Positions 1-9,961 of a stretch of DNA of 64,000 nucleotides are shown in pieces. Within the stretch, counting starts at the first letter, position 1. Every line of letters starts with the position of its first letter. Position numbers and translations under genes: made by a program. This DNA is from Caproiciproducens galactitolivorans (GTDB lineage Bacteria; Bacillota; Clostridia; Oscillospirales; Acutalibacteraceae), in NCBI RefSeq assembly GCF_004768785.1, contig NZ_SRMQ01000009.1, forward strand, positions 58,900 through 122,899. The letters run 5' to 3'. Below the pieces are notes generated by a model. The model ran no database searches and was not told the origin of the DNA. It saw only the letters and a program-made list of their open reading frames with translations.

Positions 1-669
1 GTCCGTTTTTTGGAATTGGAATTAAATCACGAAGGATACATCGTGGAAAAGGAGTACGATGGTTTCAGCGGTCTTGAACGTGCCTTAACAGAAAAATTTG
101 ATATTATTCTGCTGGATATTATGCTTCCATCAATGGACGGAATGGAAGTTTTAAGAAGATTTCGGAACGCTTCAAAAACGCCGGTCATCATGCTTACGGC
201 GAAAGACGCGGTTGCAGACAAGGTTTCGGGTCTGGACGGCGGCGCAAACGATTATCTGACGAAGCCCTTTGCCATTGAAGAACTTCTCGCTCGTATGCGT
301 TTGGCGCTGAAAAAAGCGGAGCCCCCGGAACCGCCCCAAATCCTGATGGCAGGAAAGCTGGTCGTTGACGTAGCGAAACGCTCCGTTTCTTACGCCGGAG
401 AACCGATCTATTTAACAAAGCGGGAGTTCGACCTTTTGTTTTATCTTTTGAAAAATCACGACATGGTCTGTTCGCGCGATCGGCTGATGGAACAGGTGTG
501 GGGATACAATTTTAAGGGGAAAACCAATCTGGTGGATGTCTACATACGGTATCTTCGCAATAAGATCGATTACCGCTATCATGTGGAGCTGATCCGTACC
601 ATCCGCGGGGTAGGATACATCATTAACTTAAATGAAAAAAATGAACCTGTTAAAAAAATTCGCTGGTGA
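1..669 (+). CDS. OmpR/PhoB-family response regulator, 5' end outside window
   Basis: DNA-binding response regulator, cut by the left edge. The frame is open from base 2, and the visible protein starts inside the receiver domain (about the first 15-20 residues are missing), so the TTG at 10 is not the real start. The phospho-acceptor Asp lies in LLDIMLP and the conserved Lys in LTKPFA. A winged-helix Trans_reg_C domain follows and ends in the typical RTIRGVGY motif. The gene overlaps the next one, a histidine kinase, by 38 bp, so the two form a translationally coupled two-component pair. The downstream MacAB-like export module is the likely target, but this is inferred from position only. Confidence 0.93.
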   Translation, partial: VRFLELELNHEGYIVEKEYDGFSGLERALTEKFDIILLDIMLPSMDGMEVLRRFRNASKTPVIMLTAKDAVADKVSGLDGGANDYLTKPFAIEELLARMRLALKKAEPPEPPQILMAGKLVVDVAKRSVSYAGEPIYLTKREFDLLFYLLKNHDMVCSRDRLMEQVWGYNFKGKTNLVDVYIRYLRNKIDYRYHVELIRTIRGVGYIINLNEKNEPVKKIRW

Positions 670-1996
670 CAGAAAAAACATTAAATTCTCGATTGCTTTA
701 AAGGCAACCGCGATCTACACTTCAATGTTCGGACTGCTTCTTGCCGCCACGGTGGGATTCCTTTCATGGGCAATTACGATTCGGGCGGTTCACATGCGGC
801 ACCTGGACAGCGTCGCTTCGATGGTAGAGGAACGTCTGAAGCATGGGAGAGGACAAGATTTTGATTTTGATGCTTTTGCAAAGGCGAACAAAGTTTATAT
901 TGAAATCCGGTATGAGCATGAAGGTACGACCCTCACCTTTGGGAAGAAGCCGGGCGGGAAGGGAAATTATGCCAATACCGTAAGGAGTATAGACCGCCCC
1001 TGCAGAAAAGCTACTGTTACGGTCGTCGACTGCGAAAGCATTTCGATTGCGGGGAACATTTCCGCAACGGGTTTTTTAGTGATCTTATCTGCTCTACTTC
1101 TGGTTATTTCCATCAGCGGGGCACTCCTTATACGGAAGATGATGCGGCCGATTTACAATATGACCGCAGCGGCGCGATCAATTTCCGCGAAAGACCTCAG
1201 TAGGCGCATTGATACGGTTCACTCGAACGATGAACTGAAAGAATTGGCGGAAACGTTTAATGGTATGCTGGACCGGATTCAAGCCTCCTATGAGCAGCAG
1301 AAGCGGTTTGTTTCCGATGCTTCCCATGAGCTGCGCACGCCGCTTTCGGTTATTTCCGGCTATGCAAACCTTTTGCGCCGCTGGGGCAGCGAGGACCCGG
1401 AAGTAAGGGACGAGTCTGTTGAAAAAATCGTAGAAGAAACCGAAAATATGAAGCAGCTTGTAGAGCGCCTGCTGTTTCTGGCGCGGGCTGACCAGCAAAC
1501 CCAGCTAATCAGCTTTGAACGGTTTAACGTGAGCAACCTGATTGACAGCATTACCGAGGATACCAAGCTGATCAGCAGGGAGCATGCTGTCGTATCGGAG
1601 ATTGAACCGGGTGTTTTCCTCACAGCCGACCCGGCTTTGATAAAAGAGGCTGTCCGCGCGGTATTGGACAACAGTATGAAATATACTCCTCCGGGGGGCG
1701 AAATCCGTATTTCTTGCCGCCGGGGGCCGGGCTGTGTAGAGATTGAAATTGTGGATACGGGAATGGGAATTGCGGACAAAGACCTTCCGTATATTTTCGA
1801 TCGTTTTTACAAAGCCGACGCGGTGCGCTCACGCGGAACAAAAGGCTCGTCCGGCTTGGGTCTGTCCATTGTCAAATGGATTGTCGAACGCCACAGCGGA
1901 GAAATCCGGTTGGAAAGCAAGCTGGGCAGCGGAACAAGATTCACATTTATTTTCCCAGATACACGAAATACAGAAACGACGGAACGTCCGGCCTGA
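632..1996 (+). CDS. Sensor histidine kinase of a two-component system
   Basis: Membrane sensor kinase of 454 residues. TM1 is at about 25-50, a short extracytoplasmic loop of about 95 residues follows, TM2 is at about 146-168, then a HAMP domain to about 221. The HisKA domain has the phospho-acceptor His232 in SHELRTPLS. The HATPase_c domain shows the N box (DNSMKYTPPGGE), G1 (DTGMGI) and G2 (GLGLSIVKWIVE). The ATG at 632 lies within the end of the response-regulator gene. The stop codon is in the loop of a strong terminator, so the pair ends its own transcript here. The sensed signal is unknown. Confidence 0.95.
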   Translation: MKKMNLLKKFAGDRKNIKFSIALKATAIYTSMFGLLLAATVGFLSWAITIRAVHMRHLDSVASMVEERLKHGRGQDFDFDAFAKANKVYIEIRYEHEGTTLTFGKKPGGKGNYANTVRSIDRPCRKATVTVVDCESISIAGNISATGFLVILSALLLVISISGALLIRKMMRPIYNMTAAARSISAKDLSRRIDTVHSNDELKELAETFNGMLDRIQASYEQQKRFVSDASHELRTPLSVISGYANLLRRWGSEDPEVRDESVEKIVEETENMKQLVERLLFLARADQQTQLISFERFNVSNLIDSITEDTKLISREHAVVSEIEPGVFLTADPALIKEAVRAVLDNSMKYTPPGGEIRISCRRGPGCVEIEIVDTGMGIADKDLPYIFDRFYKADAVRSRGTKGSSGLGLSIVKWIVERHSGEIRLESKLGSGTRFTFIFPDTRNTETTERPA

Positions 1997-2016
1997 CATA
2001 GGCCGGACGTTTTTTT
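1984..2016 (+). terminator. Rho-independent terminator of the two-component operon
   Basis: A perfect 11-bp stem (1984-1994 pairs with 2000-2010) with a 5-base loop, followed by seven T. The TGA stop codon of the kinase is inside the hairpin. Confidence 0.9.
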
Positions 2017-2105
2017 CATCAAATTTTCATCCAGTTTTTTGCAATCCATCACATTCCATAATTATCCTTTAATAGTTAGCGAATATATGGAATCGGAGGT
2101 TTGCT

Positions 2106-3923
2106 ATGAAAGAAAAACTGGAAAGTATCCGGAATTTTACGCAACTGCATAAGAAAATAACGATTTTTGTTACGGCGGGGGTATTAGTGTCCGCCATTTC
2201 GGTTGCAGCAATTTTTGCTGTATTGAAACACAATGCACCCCAGAGCACAAAGACTTACCGTGAATACAGCGTCGCAAAAGGGGATGTGACGGTTGGCACA
2301 ACGGAATCCGGAACCGTGTCGCTGGATACGCAGAACATTACCTTTCCCATTGCGTGTACCATCAGCTCGGTATCGGTAAAATCCGGACAGACAGTAAAAA
2401 AAGGAGACGCGCTGCTGCGACTGAACCTAGACAGCGTAAACGATAACAGTTCCGAGACACGCCAGAAGCTTGAGACAGCGAAGGTTTCCCTTCAGCAGGC
2501 GCTAACCGACCAGAAAAGCAAGCTTGCCGCTGCGAAAATTACCTATGAATCGAGCAAAGCACTTGCGCAGACCGCGCCGGTTACAAGGGCATTAACAGAA
2601 GCGTCCATTCAGAACGATATTGCGGTGGCACAGGAAAATTTGGAAAAGGATCGGAAAGAGCTTGCAAAATATCAGGCGCTTCAGAAAACGTGGGCGTCCG
2701 ATTATGCGAAGCTTCAAAAGCTAAAGCAGTGGATGGATGACGCCAAGACAAACCAAACGAGCTATAGCAATCAGCTTTCCGTCTTTAAGACGGATAATAA
2801 CGCGATTATCAGCGCATATGAGAAACTAAAGGACGCTGTGGAAACAGCAAGGGCAAATTATATTTCGGCAAAATACGGCTCTGATTCGAACGGGGAAGAT
2901 GAGGATACGGCCAAACTCGAGTATGATTCCGCAAAGGATGCCTTGGATGCTTACTATAATAACGTAGCGGGCGATATCATCCAACAGCAAGAGAATTTGC
3001 AGGCAAAGCTTGACCAGGCTGAGGCGGAATATACGAACTATTCGAAGGCTTACAATGATTTTAAAGAAACTTATTCGGACAAATATCCCGTTGCGGGAAC
3101 GGATCTTGACGCAAAGGTAACGTCGCTTCAGCAAAGCGTTAAATCGGACGAATATGCCCTTTCAAAGGCGAAGAAGACTGCGCAGATTACCTCGAACGAA
3201 GCGAAAACAACCGAGGAAAAGGACTTGAATACCGCAGCGTACGCTGACGATACGTATAACCTTACGGTGAATCAGTTGGCTCTGGCAGTAAGCGAACAGC
3301 AGGAAAACTGTGACAAGCTGCAAAGGGAATTGGATGAAATCAACAATGCCCTGGACGGGAACGGTGTAATTACCAGCCCATGCGACGGGATTGTGGCGAC
3401 CGTTTCGTACAAGGCGGGCGACACCGTGCCGGCCTCGACGGCCATTATGGAGATTTCCAAGCCGGATTCCGTGTCGCTTTCCGTCTCGATTTCCGAAGAT
3501 GACATTACCGGTATCAGCATCGGGCAGGAAGCTTCCATTACCCTTTCCGCCTATGACAACCAGTCCTTTGACGCGATGGTGGAAAGCATTACGGCGGAAC
3601 CCGCCCGCAGCGGCTCCTCTTCCGTAACCTATACGGTGGTTGTAAAAATGACCGGAACCGACAACGACGTTGGCACCGTTTATACCGGAATGAGCGGGGA
3701 AGCAACCATCATTCAGAAGCGGGTGAAGAACGTGCTGTATGTAAACAATAAGGCAATCCGTTTTGATAACGGCGTTTCTACCGTTCTTGTGAAAAACCAA
3801 GACGGCAGCACTACGGAAAAAAACGTAAAGACCGGATTTTCCAACGGAACGAATGTAGAGGTTACCAGCGGCCTGGCAGAAGGAGATACCGTGCTGGCGG
3901 AAAGTACGGTGAGCGCAAAATGA
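2106..3923 (+). CDS. HlyD/MacA-type efflux adaptor (membrane fusion protein)
   Basis: 605-residue adaptor subunit of a tripartite-like ABC exporter. It has an N-terminal signal anchor at about 20-42, then a lipoyl/barrel hybrid segment (about 55-110). A long alpha-hairpin follows (about 115-400), rich in Lys, Ala, Gln and Asp. After that come the second lipoyl half (GVITSPCDGIVATVSYKAGD) and a C-terminal beta-barrel/membrane-proximal domain. The hairpin is longer than in YknX-type proteins. The ATG is preceded by GGAGG. The stop overlaps the next start (ATGA). With the following permease and ATPase it resembles YknX-YknZ-YknY/MacAB systems, which export peptides or give antimicrobial-peptide resistance. 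The actual substrate cannot be read from sequence. Confidence 0.88.
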   Translation: MKEKLESIRNFTQLHKKITIFVTAGVLVSAISVAAIFAVLKHNAPQSTKTYREYSVAKGDVTVGTTESGTVSLDTQNITFPIACTISSVSVKSGQTVKKGDALLRLNLDSVNDNSSETRQKLETAKVSLQQALTDQKSKLAAAKITYESSKALAQTAPVTRALTEASIQNDIAVAQENLEKDRKELAKYQALQKTWASDYAKLQKLKQWMDDAKTNQTSYSNQLSVFKTDNNAIISAYEKLKDAVETARANYISAKYGSDSNGEDEDTAKLEYDSAKDALDAYYNNVAGDIIQQQENLQAKLDQAEAEYTNYSKAYNDFKETYSDKYPVAGTDLDAKVTSLQQSVKSDEYALSKAKKTAQITSNEAKTTEEKDLNTAAYADDTYNLTVNQLALAVSEQQENCDKLQRELDEINNALDGNGVITSPCDGIVATVSYKAGDTVPASTAIMEISKPDSVSLSVSISEDDITGISIGQEASITLSAYDNQSFDAMVESITAEPARSGSSSVTYTVVVKMTGTDNDVGTVYTGMSGEATIIQKRVKNVLYVNNKAIRFDNGVSTVLVKNQDGSTTEKNVKTGFSNGTNVEVTSGLAEGDTVLAESTVSAK

Positions 3924-5296
3924 CGCAGGATACGGGTTTGTACGGCAAAATGCGTTTTACGGAAATTCTGCATCTTGTCTGGATCAATATAATGGAAAAT
4001 AAATTTAAAGTGATTCTGACTTCGCTTGGCATCATTGTCGGCTCTGCAACCATTGTCATGGTAATTGCCGTCGGGCATGGGGGAGAGGTGGATGTTCAGA
4101 AGCAGTTTAAAACCCTAAATGCCGGATCCATTAACATCTCCGTCAGTACGGAGGCGGAAATGCGCGATCAGATGATGCAGGGGAGCTTCGGCCCAGGAGG
4201 CGATATGCCAGGTGATATGCCCAGCGGCATGCAGGGAGGAATGCCTGGTGGAATGCCCGGCGGAACAGCAGGGAACCGATCCGGCAGCCGAAGCGGCTTT
4301 GGAGGAAATCTTGCGAAAAAACAATCCGTAGTCCTTTCCACCACCGATGTGGATACGATTTCTTCCCTCGTCACCGGGCTTTCCGACGTGTCCATCTATA
4401 CCAGCGCAACCGCGAAGGTGGAAGGCGGCGATTTAACTGAGGAAACGGAATACACCACGGTTGGCGTGCAAAGCAACTATCAGAGCATATGCAATCTGGA
4501 ACTGCTGCAGGGCGATTTTATCAGCGATGACGATCAGGACAGCAAGAATAAGGTGGCGGTTATCGGATACACGCTGGCGCAGGATATTTTCGGAAGCGCC
4601 TATTCTGCGGTGGGGGAAAGCCTTTCCATCGAAGGGAAAACGTACGAGATTGTCGGGGTGCTTTCCAAAATGGGGTCGGTTTCCTCCGGGATCAGCCCCG
4701 ACAATTCGATTTTTGTTCCTTATTCTACCGCCCTGAAATATGTGTTTGGCAACAACGCGGTGTCGCAGATTACGGCGATTGTGTCCGACGTAAATCAGGT
4801 CGCGGAGAAAATGGAGGAAATCAAATCAATCCTGATGGAAGACCATCCCAACGCGAACTTTACTGTTACGGACGCGGGCAGCAGTATGGAAGCTGCGACA
4901 TCTTCTGCAAAGACCCTTTCCCGGCTGTTGATAACGGTTGCCTGCATTGTCTTTATTGTAGGAGGAATCGGAATCATGAATGTGCTGTTCGTGTCCGTTA
5001 AGGAGCGCACGCAGGAAATAGGGATTCTGAAAGCGCTGGGCTGTTCGAAACGGGAAATTCTTCTGGAGTTTTTATCCGAAGCAAATTTTATCAGTATTTT
5101 TGGCGGGGTCATGGGCGTTGCAGCCGGGTTTGCGCTTGTTCCGGTTGTCCGGCTGAGCGGCATGACTGTTGCCCCGCTTGCCGTCAGCGGCATTTACGCC
5201 ATGCTTTTCGCGGTTTGCACGGGAACGCTGTTCGGCTTTTATCCTGCGTGGAAAGCAGCTTCCTTAATGCCGATTGAAGCGTTATCTCAGAAATAA
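3920..5296 (+). CDS. MacB/FtsX-type ABC exporter permease
   Basis: 458-residue permease of the type VII (MacB) fold: TM1 at about 30-55, a large extracytoplasmic MacB_PCD domain, then three TM helices at about 335-360, 385-410 and 425-445. There is no ATPase domain; the ATPase is encoded separately at 5983. The extracytoplasmic domain contains a Gly/Met/Pro-rich low-complexity run (about residues 93-118, repeated GGMPGGMP units) not usual in the family core. The ATG overlaps the adaptor stop codon by 4 bp, so translation is coupled. Confidence 0.9.
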   Translation: MTQDTGLYGKMRFTEILHLVWINIMENKFKVILTSLGIIVGSATIVMVIAVGHGGEVDVQKQFKTLNAGSINISVSTEAEMRDQMMQGSFGPGGDMPGDMPSGMQGGMPGGMPGGTAGNRSGSRSGFGGNLAKKQSVVLSTTDVDTISSLVTGLSDVSIYTSATAKVEGGDLTEETEYTTVGVQSNYQSICNLELLQGDFISDDDQDSKNKVAVIGYTLAQDIFGSAYSAVGESLSIEGKTYEIVGVLSKMGSVSSGISPDNSIFVPYSTALKYVFGNNAVSQITAIVSDVNQVAEKMEEIKSILMEDHPNANFTVTDAGSSMEAATSSAKTLSRLLITVACIVFIVGGIGIMNVLFVSVKERTQEIGILKALGCSKREILLEFLSEANFISIFGGVMGVAAGFALVPVVRLSGMTVAPLAVSGIYAMLFAVCTGTLFGFYPAWKAASLMPIEALSQK

Positions 5297-5311
5297 CGGG
5301 AGGTTGATATC

Positions 5312-5962
5312 ATGAGGAAAAAATTATTGCTGTTTACAGGGCTGGCCGTTTTGTTGGCTGCCGTTTTTGCGGTTGGCTGCTCGCAGCAGAATGGGAACAG
5401 CGGTTCGCAGGGCGACGGTTTCAAAAAATTCGGTGCCCAAAGCGGGCGTGAGGAAAAGGATACGTCCCAGATCCGAATCTACGGAAAAGTCAAGTCGGTA
5501 ACCGGCAACCAGGTAGTGCTTTCCATTGGAACGAGCAACAAAAGTGGACGCTTCGGATCGGGTTCCACGCAGGGACAGCAGGAAAGCTCGTCTTCTTCCG
5601 CGCAGGAAGCTTCCTCGGCAAAATCGTCGGCCTCCGGTTCCGATTCTTCCGATATCACCCTGACGGGGGAAACGCAAACCTTTTTGATTCCGGTCGGGCT
5701 GACCCTTTCCAATGCGGGGCAGGACGGCTCGAACGCATCGGGAAGCAGCAGGAGTGCGCCTAATGTGGGAGCAATGGGCGCTGGCGGAAATGCGGCCGCT
5801 TCCAAGGATGCAGGGCGTTCGTCCTCCGGCATGGGAACGGTTTCGACCAGACGGGCTAGCGATTTTTCCAGTATTAAGGTGGGTATGGTTCTTGTGATTA
5901 CGGAGCAGACGCAGAGCGACGGTACAAAACAGATTACGCGTGTAAGCGTGCTGTCCAAATAA
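5312..5962 (+). CDS. Ser-rich lipoprotein of the exporter operon
   Basis: 216-residue predicted lipoprotein. A hydrophobic signal peptide ends in a lipobox at VGC (Cys about 23). A low-complexity Ser/Gly/Ala-rich body follows, with two short beta-like blocks: IRIYGKVKSVTGNQVVLSIG near 50 and IKVGMVLVITEQ near 190. The blocks recall the small lipoproteins often found between MacB-like permeases and ATPases in clostridia. It has a good ribosome site (GGGAGGT) and lies 15 bp after the permease. Probably an extracytoplasmic accessory of the exporter; the exact role is unknown. Confidence 0.75.
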   Translation: MRKKLLLFTGLAVLLAAVFAVGCSQQNGNSGSQGDGFKKFGAQSGREEKDTSQIRIYGKVKSVTGNQVVLSIGTSNKSGRFGSGSTQGQQESSSSSAQEASSAKSSASGSDSSDITLTGETQTFLIPVGLTLSNAGQDGSNASGSSRSAPNVGAMGAGGNAAASKDAGRSSSGMGTVSTRRASDFSSIKVGMVLVITEQTQSDGTKQITRVSVLSK

Positions 5963-5982
5963 AGTGTCCTGAGGGGTTTGCT

Positions 5983-6681
5983 ATGGAACAAATTATCAAA
6001 ATTAAAAATTTGAGAAAATCCTACGGCCAAGGAGAGAACCGACAGGAAGTCCTGAAGGGGATATCCATTGAAGTTGGGGACGGCGAATTTCTTGCGATTC
6101 TCGGCCCGTCCGGTTCCGGAAAAAGCACGCTGATGAACGTCATCGGGTGTATGGATTGCTTCGACGAAGGCGAGTACTGGCTGACGGGGGAACCGGTTTA
6201 TAAAATGAACGACGCGGAGTTGACCCGCGTCCGCAACCGGAAAATCGGATTTATTTTCCAAAGATACCATCTGATTCAAAAATATACAGCTCTGCAGAAT
6301 ACCATGATGCCGCTTCTCATCCGCGGGGTATCCCGCCGGGAGGCGGCGGAGCAGTCTATGGAAAAGCTGAAGATGCTTGGAATCGGGGAACAGCGGATAA
6401 ACCACCGGCCGAACGAGCTTTCCGGCGGCCAGCAGCAGCGTATTGCAATCGCAAGGGCGCTGGTGGGTTCCCCAAAGCTTCTTTTGGCCGACGAGCCGAC
6501 CGGAGCGTTGGACCGGGAAACGGGGGAAGAGGTGCTGGCGCTGTTCCGGCAGTTGAACGAAATGGGAAATACCATCGTTATGATTACCCACGATCTGCAT
6601 GTGGCTAAGAGCGCGAAACGTATTGTAAAAATCATTGACGGCCAATTGTACGAAGGCAGCAAATCCGAACTTCTTGATTAA
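5983..6681 (+). CDS. MacB/LolD-type ABC transporter ATPase
   Basis: 232-residue nucleotide-binding subunit. Walker A is GPSGSGKST (about 45-53), the Q-loop is FQRYHLI, the signature is LSGGQQQR, Walker B is LLLADEPT and the switch His is in MITHDLHV. The sequence fits the MacB/LolD/YknY subfamily, matching the adjacent permease. Start preceded by GAGGGG. Unusual order: adaptor, permease, lipoprotein, ATPase. Confidence 0.95.
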   Translation: MEQIIKIKNLRKSYGQGENRQEVLKGISIEVGDGEFLAILGPSGSGKSTLMNVIGCMDCFDEGEYWLTGEPVYKMNDAELTRVRNRKIGFIFQRYHLIQKYTALQNTMMPLLIRGVSRREAAEQSMEKLKMLGIGEQRINHRPNELSGGQQQRIAIARALVGSPKLLLADEPTGALDRETGEEVLALFRQLNEMGNTIVMITHDLHVAKSAKRIVKIIDGQLYEGSKSELLD

Positions 6682-6703
6682 ATGCAATGAGAGGAGAAGC
6701 ATT

Positions 6704-7342
6704 ATGAAACGGTTATGGAATCAAAAAAGGATAGGAACCCTTCTGGCGTTGGCGGTGGGGATTTTTGCGGCTTTTCATTTTGCTGTTCCGGTTTCCGCCG
6801 GCGAAGAGATTGCCGCTTCCAACCTTATACTTGGGAGCATTACCTTAAAAGAAAACTCAAGCTATGTTTCGGAGGAGTATGCAGGCGTAATCAATCTTAA
6901 CGTTAAGAATACGGATATTGTCTGTGCCTCCATTGACAGCCAAAACCGCGTAGTGATTACTGCGGTGGGCTCTGGCAGCACCACGGTCAGTTACTGGTGC
7001 AGGCATTCGGTGTCGGAGGGATGGGTCAACACGATCGTACCGGTTACGGTTTCCGGGCAGTCCTCTTCGGCCGCCACGGTAAACGCCGATGAAGCGGGCG
7101 TTGTATTTGCGCAGCAGAATGTCAATGTGGGCCGCGGCGCTTCCTATACCGCAAATGATATCAAGGTAAATGGAATTTCTACCGGCGCGGCAAACCTTCT
7201 GTGGGTTTCTTCCTCGGATGCGGTTGCATCTGTGAACAAAACAACCGGGGAAATTCAGGGCGTATCAGCCGGTACCGCGACGGTTTACGCAATTGACCCC
7301 AATACCAAATATTGCGGGTATTTAAATGTTACGGTTTCTTGA
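6704..7342 (+). CDS. Secreted protein with bacterial Ig-like (BIG2) repeats
   Basis: 212 residues from the ATG at 6704, chosen because GAGGAG lies 8 bp upstream and a signal peptide (MKRLWNQKR followed by a hydrophobic stretch ending in PVSAGEE) starts there. Two Ig-like BIG2-type segments follow: one has SSYVSEEYAGVINL, the second ends in VASVNKTTGEIQGVSAGTAT, a typical BIG2 signature. Last gene of the exporter operon (22 bp after the ATPase). It is probably an extracellular or wall-associated protein; its link with export is inferred from position. Confidence 0.8.
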   Translation: MKRLWNQKRIGTLLALAVGIFAAFHFAVPVSAGEEIAASNLILGSITLKENSSYVSEEYAGVINLNVKNTDIVCASIDSQNRVVITAVGSGSTTVSYWCRHSVSEGWVNTIVPVTVSGQSSSAATVNADEAGVVFAQQNVNVGRGASYTANDIKVNGISTGAANLLWVSSSDAVASVNKTTGEIQGVSAGTATVYAIDPNTKYCGYLNVTVS

Positions 7343-7731
7343 TGCGCTTTTATTGTTATTTCAATGTCAATGTAGGTATAGAACATAAAAAGGAGATACC
7401 TATTATATTCTTCATCCGCTACAGGTTCGCGCCATTGTGTAAAGGAGTCTTCCGTTGGAACAGACAAAGACAGATGTGTAAATGTTTTATCCCGTGCCGC
7501 TCCCTGCCAATGTTTAATTTCCGGTGCTATATACACGATATCACCGCTTTTAAAAGGCGGTGCTTCTTTTCCGAACTCCTGATACCAGCCACGCCCTTTA
7601 ACACAGAACAATGTTTGCCCGCAGCCATGATGAATATGCCAATTGTTACGGCAACCCGGCTCAAAAGTAACATTAAATCCGATGAAATATGGAGGAAAAT
7701 CAGATATGTTTTCGAATTCCTTTCTTTCCAT
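7285..7731 (-). CDS. Cupin-domain protein with an odd C-terminal tail
   Basis: 148 residues. Residues about 10-110 form a cupin barrel with the metal-binding pattern WHIHHG (two His) and a later KHWQG (third His), as in cupins related to carboxymuconolactone decarboxylase-associated proteins. The family usually ends shortly after the EEYN motif. Here about 35 further residues (YLLFMFYTYID and on) run antisense over the last 58 bp of the Ig-like gene, which suggests loss of the original stop codon. Enzymatic role unknown. Confidence 0.8.
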   Translation of the reverse strand: MERKEFENISDFPPYFIGFNVTFEPGCRNNWHIHHGCGQTLFCVKGRGWYQEFGKEAPPFKSGDIVYIAPEIKHWQGAARDKTFTHLSLSVPTEDSFTQWREPVADEEYNRYLLFMFYTYIDIEITIKAHQETVTFKYPQYLVLGSIA

Positions 7732-7933
7732 GATAATGGCTCTCGCTCCCTTTTTTTAGCCTTCGAAAGGTGTGCGTTTTTCTGGAAGAAAATCACTACA
7801 TTTCCATTCTGAGTACGGTTGACGAGAGCAACGTCGAAGCACGCCCCGCCGACGCTGCATTTATTACCGAAATTAATAATACCGTTTAGGATGGACGATA
7901 CTAATGAAAATTAGCAATAAGGGGAATAATGCC

Positions 7934-9961
7934 ATGAACACAAATAGAGTACCCAACCGGTTGATAAATGAAAAATCTCCTTACCTGCTCCAGCATGCCT
8001 ATAATCCCGTGAACTGGTTCCCTTGGGGAAAGGAAGCTTTTGAAGTGGCAAAAAGGGAAAAGAAGCCGATTTTCCTTTCCAGCGGCTATTCAACCTGCCA
8101 TTGGTGCCATGTTATGGAACACGAGAGCTTTGAGGATGCGGAGGTCGCTGAAAGGCTGAACCGCGATTTCGTTTGCATTAAAGTGGACAGGGAAGAACGC
8201 CCCGACGTGGACGCGGTATATATGGAGGTATGCCAGGTTTTAACCGGCAGCGGCGGCTGGCCTTTGACAATCCTGATGACGCCGGAGCAGCAGCCCTTTT
8301 TTGCAGGCACCTATTTCCCGAAAAAGGGATGGTTTGGCACCGTGGGGCTGCTGGATCTGCTCGATTCGGCCGCGCAGCAGTGGCGTGAAAACCGTGAAAA
8401 GATTATCCGCTCTGGAAAGGAAATTACGGACGCAATCCGGGAGAGGGAGGAAAAGAAGGCGGGTCGGCCGTCCAAACAAATGATACACCTCGCAAAGCAA
8501 CAGCTTTCCCAAAGCTTCGACACCCGCAACGGCGGTTTCGGCAGAAGTCCCAAATTCCCCTCGCCGCAGAACCTTTTGTTTTTGCTTCGTTTTGCCGTGA
8601 TGGAAAGCGATGAGCAGGCGCTTTCCATGGTGGAAAAGACCTTGCGGCAAATGTACCGCGGCGGCATTTTCGATCATATCGGCTACGGCTTTTCGCGTTA
8701 TTCCACAGATGAAAAGTGGCTGGTTCCGCATTTTGAAAAAATGTTGTATGACAATGCCTTGCTGACGATGGCCTATCTTGAAACGTACCAGATTACCGGA
8801 ATCGGCTTTTATAAAATGGTCGCCATGAAAGTCATGGATTATGTCTTACGCGAAATGACCGACATCGGCGGAGGGTTCTATTCTGCGCAGGATGCGGACA
8901 GTGAAGGGAAAGAAGGAAAATACTATGTCTTTTCCCCTGGGGAGATTCTAACGCTTTTGGGGGAGGAAGACGGGCAAGCGTTTAACCGCACGTTCCATAT
9001 CACCGAAGAAGGGAATTTCGAAGGGAAAAGCATTCCGAATTTGCTTGGTCAGGAAGAGGCTCAGGCAACGGAGGAAAGAATCGCAAGCCTGATTCCGCGC
9101 GTTTATCAGTACCGAAAGGAACGTACTGAGCTGCGCGTAGACGACAAGATCCTTACCTCATGGAACGCGCTGATGATTGCCGCCTTTGCAAAAGCCTACC
9201 GTATTCTTGGCGATTCGCAGTATCTGGACGCGGCGGAAAAGGCCATGCGTTTTTTAACGGACCATCTGATGGATAAGAACGGTAATCTGCTGATCCGCTG
9301 GCGGGAGGGCGAAGCCGCTGGAACCGGCGGGCTGGATGATTACGCTTTTTCTATCTGGGCGCTGCTGAACCTGTACGAAGCTACATTTGACGTCCGTTAT
9401 CTCAAACTCGCCGTGGACCTGTATCAGAAAATGACCGAGCGCTTTTACGACCGGGAAAACGGCGGCTTTTTCCTTTCCTCGAACGAAGCTGAGCCGCTGA
9501 TTTACCGACCGAAGGAAACCTACGACGGCGCGATTCCTTCCGGAAATTCCGTTGCCGCGGCCGGGTTGCTGAAGCTGTTTGCGCTGACGGGCGACACAAA
9601 ACTGCGGGAAGCGGAGGAAGAACAGCTCCAGTTTTTAGCCGCCACCGCACAGGATTATCCCGCCGGATACTGTTTTGCCCTGCTTACGATGATGTCTGCG
9701 CTGTATCCTTCGAAGGAGATTGTCTGCATTATCCGGGACAAAGCGGAGATGGAACCACTAAAAGCCCTGCTCCGCAAAAAAATCCTGTTTAACACCACAG
9801 TAATCGTGAAGAATGCCGAAAACGCGGAGCAGCTTGAGCAGGTTGCACCGTTTACGAAAGCATACGCGCTGGATAGAGAAAAAAGCGCATACTTTGTTTG
9901 TGAAAACAATGTATGCGCTCCTCCCGTCTATACGCTTGAGGAATTGGAAAAATTACTCTGA
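7934..9961 (+). CDS. YyaL/DUF255 thioredoxin-domain protein
   Basis: 675 residues from the ATG at 7934, chosen because AAGGGG precedes it and the family begins with a motif like [19 protein letters not shown]; an in-frame ATG at 7904 is a possible alternative. The N-terminal thioredoxin-like domain has the STCHWCHVM motif and the DREERPDVD block. The rest is a six-hairpin (alpha/alpha toroid) glycosidase-like domain, as in bacterial YyaL and eukaryotic SPATA20. Widely conserved; biochemical activity not established. Its end overlaps the convergent HD-domain gene by 9 bp. Confidence 0.92.
   Translation: MNTNRVPNRLINEKSPYLLQHAYNPVNWFPWGKEAFEVAKREKKPIFLSSGYSTCHWCHVMEHESFEDAEVAERLNRDFVCIKVDREERPDVDAVYMEVCQVLTGSGGWPLTILMTPEQQPFFAGTYFPKKGWFGTVGLLDLLDSAAQQWRENREKIIRSGKEITDAIREREEKKAGRPSKQMIHLAKQQLSQSFDTRNGGFGRSPKFPSPQNLLFLLRFAVMESDEQALSMVEKTLRQMYRGGIFDHIGYGFSRYSTDEKWLVPHFEKMLYDNALLTMAYLETYQITGIGFYKMVAMKVMDYVLREMTDIGGGFYSAQDADSEGKEGKYYVFSPGEILTLLGEEDGQAFNRTFHITEEGNFEGKSIPNLLGQEEAQATEERIASLIPRVYQYRKERTELRVDDKILTSWNALMIAAFAKAYRILGDSQYLDAAEKAMRFLTDHLMDKNGNLLIRWREGEAAGTGGLDDYAFSIWALLNLYEATFDVRYLKLAVDLYQKMTERFYDRENGGFFLSSNEAEPLIYRPKETYDGAIPSGNSVAAAGLLKLFALTGDTKLREAEEEQLQFLAATAQDYPAGYCFALLTMMSALYPSKEIVCIIRDKAEMEPLKALLRKKILFNTTVIVKNAENAEQLEQVAPFTKAYALDREKSAYFVCENNVCAPPVYTLEELEKLL

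Noticed and set aside
5479..6702. 407-codon minus-strand frame
   Set aside because: Shadow of the lipoprotein and ATPase genes; no ribosome site, composition unlike a protein.
7797..7890. Possible relic of a coding gene (frame reading STVDESNVEARPADAAFITE)
   Set aside because: Too short, no start or ribosome site and no family I recognise.
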